From positions 53,116 to 117,115 of the forward strand of contig NZ_JAIQDG010000034.1 in NCBI RefSeq assembly GCF_020037125.1: a DNA stretch of 64,000 nucleotides. Direction: 5' to 3'. Position numbers and translations under genes: made by a program. Each line of letters opens with the position of its first letter. Position 1 is the first letter of the stretch. This document shows, one piece after another, positions 58,823 to 64,000 of this stretch. Source of the DNA: Myxococcus sp. RHSTA-1-4 (GTDB lineage: Bacteria > Myxococcota > Myxococcia > Myxococcales > Myxococcaceae). The notes beneath the pieces were generated by a model. It saw only the letters and a program-made list of their open reading frames with translations, made no database searches and had not been told where the DNA came from.

Positions 58823-61624
58823 CTAGTTGCGGACGCGCAGCAGCAGCTCGGCCTGCATCGGGTTGCGGCGGCTCGTCGCCGTGCCGAAGCGGTTGTTGGT
58901 GGCGCGATACTGCTCCTGCACGAACGTCACATCGCTGTTGTTGAGCACGTTGAACATGATGAGCGTGAGCTCCATCTTCGTCTCACCCATCTTCACCAGG
59001 CGGTTCAGGTCGTAGCGGGCCTGGGCGTCGAGCAGGAACTGGCTCGGCTGGCGCAGCTCGGAGACGAGCGACGGGTCGTTGAAGTCCGGGGTGCCCGTGT
59101 TGGTGTTGTTGGCGTGGCCGGTGCCGCGCGGCGAGCGCACCACGCGCTGCCGGTCCACCGCGCCCTCCTGGTACATCCACATGGGCGCGCCGGTGCGGTA
59201 GTTGAAGCGCACACCGAAGTCGAGGCCGAAGCGGGTGGTGTAGCCGATGGAGCCCTTGAGGGTGTGACGGATGTCCTCCGGCGAGGGGCCCTCGAAGAAG
59301 CGCTTGAAGCGCGGGTTGAAGCCGTAGCCGTCGAAGTAGTCACCCACCGTGCCCTCGCTGAAGGCCAGGGTGTAGCTGGCGAGCAGGTCCCACGGGCCGT
59401 TCCGGCCCTGCACCCACAAGTCCATGCCCTTGTAGTCGCGCCAGGCGTCGTCCGGGTTGTGGATCTTCACCACCGTGTGATTCACACCGTCCGCATAGCC
59501 AATCACGCGCTGGCCGGACGGGTCCCAGATGCGGTTCATCTCCTCGTCCACCCACAGGTTGGAGTACTTGCGGTAGGTCAGGTCGAGGCCGATGACGGAC
59601 TGCTCGGCGATGGCATGGTGCAGGCCGAGCGCGAGCTCGTCCACGTGCGGCGGGGTGTGGCCCTTCTCGAAGGAGCGGCCGGTGGGTCCGCCCGAGACGC
59701 TGCACAGGGTGTTGCCGGTGGTGTCCGGGGCGCAGTCCGCGAAGGCGCCGTTGCTGAAGGTGGACGTCACCTGCGTCAGCCCCGGGTTGGCGTGCTGGGC
59801 GATGAAGACGTCCCCCACCTCGTTGGAGCGGCCGTAGTGCGCCTTGAGGAGCGTGCCGCGGTTGCCGAAGAGGTCATAGGTGGCCGAGAAGCGCGGGCCC
59901 ACGCCCACCAGGTTGGTGATGAACTGGTTGTTGTCGCCGTACAGCCGGCCGACGTCCGCGCGGATGCCGCCCACCAGCGTCAGGTGGCGGTTGACGTTCC
60001 AGCGGTCCTGGAGGAAGGCGCCCGCGATGAGGTTCGCCGCCTCGGTGGTCAGCGGGGCCTGCACGCCGTCGCTGTTGTAGAAGTCGATGCGCTGGTTGCA
60101 GTACTGGAAGGTGGCGGGGTCATCCGGGTTGCACTCGCCGTTCCTGTCGATGTAGCGCTGGTTGCCAATCACCTGCGCCGTCTTGCTGCCGCTCAGGTAG
60201 CTGACCTGCACGCCCGCCTTCATCTGGTGGTTCTTCACCTTGAAGAGCAGCGTCGGGTCGAACTGGAAGCGCAGGCGCTCCTCCGTCACCAGGTTGCCCA
60301 CCTCGTTACGCAGCGCGCCGGCGTTGCGGTACGTGGTGCTGTTGTAGATGTGGGCGATGTCCTGCGAGTCCTCGTTCATCGGGCCCTGCCAGATGTCCTT
60401 GTAGGTGGCGCCCGTCTGAAGCTGGAAGAGGACATTGTCGGTGAAGCTGTGGTCGTAGTTGGCGATGGCGAAGAAGCCGCCGCGGTCAATCTGCGTCTCC
60501 GCCTCCGGGCTGGCGCTCGTCTGGGCGACCTGGTTGGTGATGGCGTTGTTGTCGTAGTTGAAGGCCACGGAGAGGCGGTCCTTCGCCGTGGGCTGCCAGG
60601 TGAGCTTCAGGCGGGCCAGCCGCGTCTCGGTGTCGGTCGGGCGGTTCTCCTCGCCCAGCGGCGTCTCCCGGTGGGAGAAGTTCCACTGGCCGCTGAAGTA
60701 GAACCACAGCTTGTCCTTGATGATGGGGCCACCCACGCCCACCAGCGGGCTGTAGAAGGACGTCTCCGACAGCGGCACCTCGTTCTGCGTGTAGCCGGAC
60801 ACGCTGGGGTTCTGGTTGGAAGCGCCCCGGTACTTCGCGTTGGCCCAGGCCGGCGACAGAATCATCGTCACGTCATAGGTGAACTTGTTGGAGCCGCTCT
60901 TGCTGACGACGTTCTCGATGAGGCCCAGCGAGTTGTACTGGGCGTCCAGGCCGCCCGTAATCACCTCGAAGTTCTCCACGGCGTAGAAGCTCATCGGCGC
61001 GGTGATGCTGCCGTCCACCACGTCCGTGGTGTCCATGCCGTCCACGTAGAACTTGCCGTAGCGCGACAGGCCGGCGCGCAGGCTGGGCGAGTTGCCCGTG
61101 CCCACGCCGGCCACCAGCTGGGGCATGGCCTGCACCTGCGTGAAGACGGGGGTGGTGGCCGCCTTCTCCGCGTTCATCACCGCGCCCGTCTGCGCGGAGT
61201 CCGGGTTGATGATGGGGTTGACCTTCTCGACGATTTCGTAGGTGGCCACCGCCTGCGTCTCGGTGAACACCTCCAGCTTCACGTCCACCTGCGTGGATTG
61301 GCCGAGCAGGACGATGATGCCCGTCTTCTTGATGGGGGCGAAGCCGGGGACGTTCACCTCGAGGACGTAGCCCTCGCCCGGGGGCAGGGTGTCGAACTCG
61401 AAGCGGCCGTCCTCGCCGCTGGTGCGCGACTGGGGCTGCTGCAGCGCCGGGCCGCTCACGGTGAGGGGTACCTCGGCGAGCGCGGCGCCCGTCGGGTCAT
61501 ACACGTAGCCGGCGAGGCGGCCGTAGTTGCCGCTCGCGGCCAGGGCGGGCATGGGGAGGGCCGCGACGAGCGCCAGCATCATCAGCACGAGCGCGCGGCC
61601 GCCACGGAAGGCGGAGGTCTTCAT
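58823..61624 (-). CDS. TonB-dependent receptor, Oar-like with carboxypeptidase-regulatory N-domain
   Basis: 933 residues from ATG 61624. Signal peptide (MKTSAFRGGRALVLMMLALV) ends near ALAA. Residues about 33-115 are a carboxypeptidase-regulatory-like domain (YGRLAGYVYDPTGAALAEVP, LTVSGPALQQP, RFEFDTLPPGEGYVLEVNV). The plug is seen in GLSRYGKFYVDGMDTTDVVD and VENFEVITGGLDAQYNSLGL, and the rest is a large barrel (YFSGQWNFSHRETPL, LLASYTLAFSEGTVGDYFDG, FGVRFNYRTGAPMWMY). The final residues are ELLLRVRN, as in Oar-type proteins. Transcribed after a lipoprotein gene, with a TonB gene divergent. Confidence 0.92.
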   Translation of the reverse strand: MKTSAFRGGRALVLMMLALVAALPMPALAASGNYGRLAGYVYDPTGAALAEVPLTVSGPALQQPQSRTSGEDGRFEFDTLPPGEGYVLEVNVPGFAPIKKTGIIVLLGQSTQVDVKLEVFTETQAVATYEIVEKVNPIINPDSAQTGAVMNAEKAATTPVFTQVQAMPQLVAGVGTGNSPSLRAGLSRYGKFYVDGMDTTDVVDGSITAPMSFYAVENFEVITGGLDAQYNSLGLIENVVSKSGSNKFTYDVTMILSPAWANAKYRGASNQNPSVSGYTQNEVPLSETSFYSPLVGVGGPIIKDKLWFYFSGQWNFSHRETPLGEENRPTDTETRLARLKLTWQPTAKDRLSVAFNYDNNAITNQVAQTSASPEAETQIDRGGFFAIANYDHSFTDNVLFQLQTGATYKDIWQGPMNEDSQDIAHIYNSTTYRNAGALRNEVGNLVTEERLRFQFDPTLLFKVKNHQMKAGVQVSYLSGSKTAQVIGNQRYIDRNGECNPDDPATFQYCNQRIDFYNSDGVQAPLTTEAANLIAGAFLQDRWNVNRHLTLVGGIRADVGRLYGDNNQFITNLVGVGPRFSATYDLFGNRGTLLKAHYGRSNEVGDVFIAQHANPGLTQVTSTFSNGAFADCAPDTTGNTLCSVSGGPTGRSFEKGHTPPHVDELALGLHHAIAEQSVIGLDLTYRKYSNLWVDEEMNRIWDPSGQRVIGYADGVNHTVVKIHNPDDAWRDYKGMDLWVQGRNGPWDLLASYTLAFSEGTVGDYFDGYGFNPRFKRFFEGPSPEDIRHTLKGSIGYTTRFGLDFGVRFNYRTGAPMWMYQEGAVDRQRVVRSPRGTGHANNTNTGTPDFNDPSLVSELRQPSQFLLDAQARYDLNRLVKMGETKMELTLIMFNVLNNSDVTFVQEQYRATNNRFGTATSRRNPMQAELLLRVRN

Positions 61625-61653
61625 GGAGGGCATCTCGGGGAAGAGGGGGGTGC

Positions 61654-62622
61654 TCACAGGGTGCTCCCCACGACGAAGAGCACGCCGGCGTACCGGTTGA
61701 TGGGCGTGATGTTGAGCTCGGTGTCCGCGCAGGCGTCGGCGCACAGGCCGGTGTAGCTGGAGGCCGGCTTGGCCGCGGTCGCGGTGAACGTGCGCAGGCG
61801 CACCACCGGCGACCAGCCCTCCTCGCCGGGCTGGGCCGCGAACAGGTACACGGGAGTCTCCGTGGCGGGCGCGCCGGTGGGCGGGCTCACCAGCACACCG
61901 TCCATCACCTTCACGTTGCCGGCTTCGTCCACCGCCACGGCGCCGCCGTCCAGGTACGCCAGCTGCAGGCCACGGTACCAGCCGCCCGTGGAGGTATAGG
62001 CGGACTCCGTGCGCAGCGGGTAGAACTCCGCGGACACGTCGATGATGCCGCGCAGGGCGAGGCTCTCACCCTCCTCCGCGGCGCCGCCGAAGGCGCCCTT
62101 GGTGAGCGAGGCGACGTCCTTGATGGCGTTGCACTGCTCGCCGGCCGTGCCCGTCCAGCGCTTCACCTTCACCAGCGGCAGGGCCTGGGGGGCGGTCCTG
62201 CCGGTGACGGCCAGCGGCAGGGTGTCGAAGAGCGACCACTGCACGTTCTCCGGGTAGCTGTCGGTGCGGTAATCGAAGTCCGCCTTGCCCGTCTTGCAGC
62301 CGTCGGCGAAGTCATAGGAGGTGGCCACCACCCTGCTCGCAGGCAGGTAGGGGCGCCCGTTCTCGTCCACCGGGACGCCCGAGTCGGTGAGGACGCCCTT
62401 GCTGTCCTTCCGCTCGGTGGCCACCTGCCCCAGGCTGTAGAAGGGCACGCTCGTGCCCTTCACCCGGGCCGTCGCCGGCCTGTAGGCGCCGCTCGTGGGC
62501 TTGAAGTCCGAGTCCAGCACCGTGGCGTCGATGACGCCCTGGTACGTGTCGCCAACCTCCTGGGTTGACTCACCACACGCTACAGCACTCAAGGCAGCCG
62601 CGAGCCCGAGTGCCCACTTCAT
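61654..62622 (-). CDS. Lipoprotein partner of the TonB-dependent receptor
   Basis: 322 residues from ATG 62622. MKWALGLAAALSAVAC16 (S-A-V-A-C) is a lipoprotein signal. The mature part starts GESTQEVGDTYQGVIDATVL and is beta-rich (ARVKGTSVPFYSLGQVATER; SYDFADGCKTGKADFDYRTD; YPENVQWSLFDTLPLAVTG; LALRGIIDVSAEFYPLRTES). Cysteines occur as GCKTGK, EQCNAIK and LCADACADTELN. A lipoprotein gene paired with an Oar-like receptor (29 bp gap) is common in myxobacteria; it may be a surface-exposed lid or ligand-binding partner. A GTG at 62634 is an alternative start. Confidence 0.82.
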   Translation of the reverse strand: MKWALGLAAALSAVACGESTQEVGDTYQGVIDATVLDSDFKPTSGAYRPATARVKGTSVPFYSLGQVATERKDSKGVLTDSGVPVDENGRPYLPASRVVATSYDFADGCKTGKADFDYRTDSYPENVQWSLFDTLPLAVTGRTAPQALPLVKVKRWTGTAGEQCNAIKDVASLTKGAFGGAAEEGESLALRGIIDVSAEFYPLRTESAYTSTGGWYRGLQLAYLDGGAVAVDEAGNVKVMDGVLVSPPTGAPATETPVYLFAAQPGEEGWSPVVRLRTFTATAAKPASSYTGLCADACADTELNITPINRYAGVLFVVGSTL

Positions 62623-62773
62623 CTGTGTCTGCACGGAGGAAACCCCTTGGAATGGGGAGAGGTGGCGGCGCCTGTACCACAGACAGGCCCGCCCTGTGTG
62701 TCCGGTAGGTGACACCACGGAGCACACGCCAGGTGCCAATGTACCCCTTGGGGTTGTCCCCCGGCCTTGTGGT

Positions 62774-63532
62774 ATGGGCGCCCTGCTCATGTTCGCCCAG
62801 CAGTCCGCTCCGCCTTCGAACTTCCTTGGCTTCGCGCTCTTCTCCGTGGCCATCCACGCCGGCATCGTGGCGGCGCTGGTGTACCTGGTGTCGCCCGGAA
62901 TCATCGCGAAGGAGGAGACCACCGAGGTGGTGCTGACCCTCGGCATGGCCCCACCGCCGCCGCCACCGCCGCCGCCTCCTCCCCCCGCGCCGCGCAGGGC
63001 GACCCAACACAAGAAGGTGGAGAAGAAGCCCACGACGGAGCTGCGCCAGCCCGAGAAGATTCAACCGATTCCCGAGGAGAAGCCCGTCGAGCCCGAGACG
63101 CCGGAACCCGAGACGCCGGAGCCCGAGGTGTCCGAGGAGAACGGTGTCGAGGGAGGCGTGGCCGGAGGCGTGGTGGGCGGTGTGGCCGGAGGCGTGGTGG
63201 GCGGCGTCGTGGGCGGCGTGGTGGGCGGCACCGGGTCGGGAGAGCCGGTGAAGCCCAAGAATGTGCCCCCCTTCGTCATCCAGCGGGACGTGGTGCGCCA
63301 GTCGTCGCCGCGCCTGTCCGAGGTGTTCAAACAGACCCACCGCGGCCAGACGATGCAGGGCATCTACAAGGTGTGTGTCGCGACCAACGGCCGCGTGTAC
63401 GAAGTCACCGCGGTGAAGTCCGTGCCAGGCGCGGACGAGGACATCATCCAGGGACTCAAGGAGGGCTGGGAGTACAAGCCCCAGAAGGTCCCGGTGTGCT
63501 TCCTCTACAACATCCCCATCACCATCCAGTGA
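62774..63532 (+). CDS. TonB-type energy transducer
   Basis: 252 residues from ATG 62774; ATG 62789 is possible. N-terminal anchor NFLGFALFSVAIHAGIVAAL, then polyPro (twelve prolines at about residues 59-70), a Lys/Glu/Pro periplasm-spanning linker (PEEKPVEPETPEPETPEPEV), a Gly/Val repeat (GGVAGGVVGGVAGGVVGGVV) and the C-terminal TonB domain: RQSSPRLSEVFKQTHRGQTM, QGIYKVCVATNGRVYEVTAV, KEGWEYKPQKVPVCFLYNIP. It couples the proton motive force to the outer-membrane receptor. Divergent from the lipoprotein/receptor operon over 151 bp. Confidence 0.9.
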   Translation: MGALLMFAQQSAPPSNFLGFALFSVAIHAGIVAALVYLVSPGIIAKEETTEVVLTLGMAPPPPPPPPPPPPAPRRATQHKKVEKKPTTELRQPEKIQPIPEEKPVEPETPEPETPEPEVSEENGVEGGVAGGVVGGVAGGVVGGVVGGVVGGTGSGEPVKPKNVPPFVIQRDVVRQSSPRLSEVFKQTHRGQTMQGIYKVCVATNGRVYEVTAVKSVPGADEDIIQGLKEGWEYKPQKVPVCFLYNIPITIQ

Positions 63533-63543
63533 GCGCGGCACCG

Positions 63544-63567
63544 TGTTACATGTATATCTTTGTTACA
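63544..63567 (+). promoter_or_regulatory. A+T-rich element with TGTTACA direct repeats
   Basis: TGTTACA at 63544 and 63561, 17 bp apart, the first overlapping the palindrome TACATGTA. It lies 78 bp before ATG 63645, in the most A+T-rich patch of the neighbourhood. It may be a regulator site or part of the promoter. Confidence 0.4.
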
Positions 63568-63644
63568 AATATTAACGCTTATTGAAATCAATGAAACATG
63601 CGGGCTAGCTTCGCGTGCATCCCCCCTCATCAGGAGGCGAGTGC

Positions 63645-64000
63645 ATGCACCCGCGTCTGTCTTCCTTCGTCCGCGCCATCCTCTGTTGTGGTGTCCTTCT
63701 CCCGGGGCTGGCGCTCGCCCAGACCTTCCGCTTCACCACGATGGACATCGGCCAGGGGGACTCCGCGGTCCTCGTGGCGCCGGGCGGATGTGCGGTGCTC
63801 TTCGATGGCGGCCCCACCGGCTCGGGGGCGGTCATCAAGGCCTACCTCAAGTCCATCGGGGTGACTCGCATCGACATGGCCTTCGTCTCGCACCTCCACG
63901 CCGACCACATGGGCGGTATCGATGAGGTAACTGTTCACCGGCTCAGGCAGCGACGGAGGCCGCCTGGGCCGAGCCAGAGTTCGGAAGGAGCGAAGGCGGT
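63645..64000 (+). CDS. ComEC-like metallo-beta-lactamase-fold exported protein (partial, possibly interrupted)
   Basis: The frame is open to the right edge (about 118 codons) from ATG 63645, with CAGGAGG upstream. A signal peptide (MHPRLSSFVRAILCCGVLLP; cut near ALAQ) leads to a ComEC-type hydrolase domain: FTTMDIGQGDSAVLVAPGGC, FDGGPTGSGAVIKAYLK, and MAFVSHLHADHMGGIDEV with H-x-H-x-D-H at 83-88. After V95 the sequence turns into TVHRLRQRRRPPGPSQSSEG, Arg/Pro-rich and unlike the family. The gene is therefore probably broken there; a simple divergent continuation cannot be excluded without the next DNA. Confidence 0.75.
   Translation, partial: MHPRLSSFVRAILCCGVLLPGLALAQTFRFTTMDIGQGDSAVLVAPGGCAVLFDGGPTGSGAVIKAYLKSIGVTRIDMAFVSHLHADHMGGIDEVTVHRLRQRRRPPGPSQSSEGAKA
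63927..64000 (+). mobile_element. Possible left end of an insertion sequence
   Basis: From 63927 (GTAACTGTTCACCGGCTCAG onward) the DNA no longer codes for the hydrolase family and is C+G-rich with no recognisable product. Starting with GTAA immediately after a coding codon is compatible with the terminus of an IS66-type element, a group common in myxobacteria. No transposase or right end is visible. Confidence 0.3.

Noticed and set aside
58817..61756. A 979-codon plus-strand frame
   Set aside because: Mirror of the TonB-dependent receptor gene, with no signal, start site or domain.

Overview
The window is high-G+C DNA with the gene density and gene content of a myxobacterium, most likely a member of the Myxococcaceae. 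This is inferred from content alone: a Hanks-type Ser/Thr kinase with PEGA domains, an Oar-like TonB-dependent receptor paired with a lipoprotein, a sigma-54 promoter, BlaI/M56 signalling, an ECF sigma/anti-sigma pair, and many lipoproteins with Cys-rich C-x-x-G-x-C type modules. No rRNA, tRNA, CRISPR array or complete mobile element was seen. Very long reading frames opposite real genes are G+C artefacts and are left out.

Layout. 0-7.6 kb: a truncated E2-type acyltransferase, a DUF1684 protein, a HipA-like kinase with its own fused winged helix and a palindromic operator, a PfpI-type protein, a sorbosone/glucose dehydrogenase-type lipoprotein, and a CPA1 antiporter overlapping an RCK/cyclic-nucleotide protein. 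7.6-9.5 kb: a compact island, less G+C-rich than its neighbours, of three lipoprotein genes. Two are paralogues sharing four aligned cysteines, and only one keeps a JAMM-like H-x-H...S-x-x-D motif. 9.5-22.1 kb (minus strand): a CPA2 antiporter, a TPR protein, an aldehyde dehydrogenase, an M56/BlaI sensor-repressor pair with two BlaI-type operators, envelope proteins and a phospholipase D-type enzyme. 22.1-24.4 kb: a structured non-coding stretch, then a V4R/HNOB-like sensor-type protein followed by a heme-oxygenase-like diiron enzyme. 24.4-28.8 kb (minus): secreted protein, anti-sigma factor and ECF sigma factor, a tail-anchored protein, a pilin-like protein and hemF. 28.9-32.8 kb: a secreted protein, a DUF2304/GT2 pair and a divergent polytopic membrane protein.

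32.9-42 kb: lipoprotein, DUF3467, esterase, a LolD-FtsX-AttH export/processing cassette, a membrane protein, and an AraC regulator whose 3' end overlaps a convergent metallo-beta-lactamase-fold lipoprotein with a degenerate metal site. 42-50 kb: a beta-propeller lipoprotein behind a textbook sigma-54 promoter, a Gly/Arg-rich 81-residue protein, glpK, a lipoprotein, a pterin dehydratase, an outer-membrane protein and a DMT exporter. 50-55 kb (minus): a four-gene operon of Ser/Thr kinase-PEGA, TPR-PEGA, Cys-rich lipoprotein and PstS-like binding protein. Upstream of it lies a 28-bp near-perfect palindrome followed by direct half-site repeats. 55-64 kb: a secreted lamin-tail protein, a 5'-nucleotidase lipoprotein, a lipoprotein/TonB-receptor operon divergent from a TonB gene, and a ComEC-like hydrolase whose sequence breaks just after its metal-binding motif, possibly at an insertion-sequence end.

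The best candidates for undescribed biology are the three-lipoprotein island with an enzyme/pseudo-enzyme pair, the V4R-like plus diiron-oxidase pair with its structured upstream region, and the kinase operon with its palindromic operator array.
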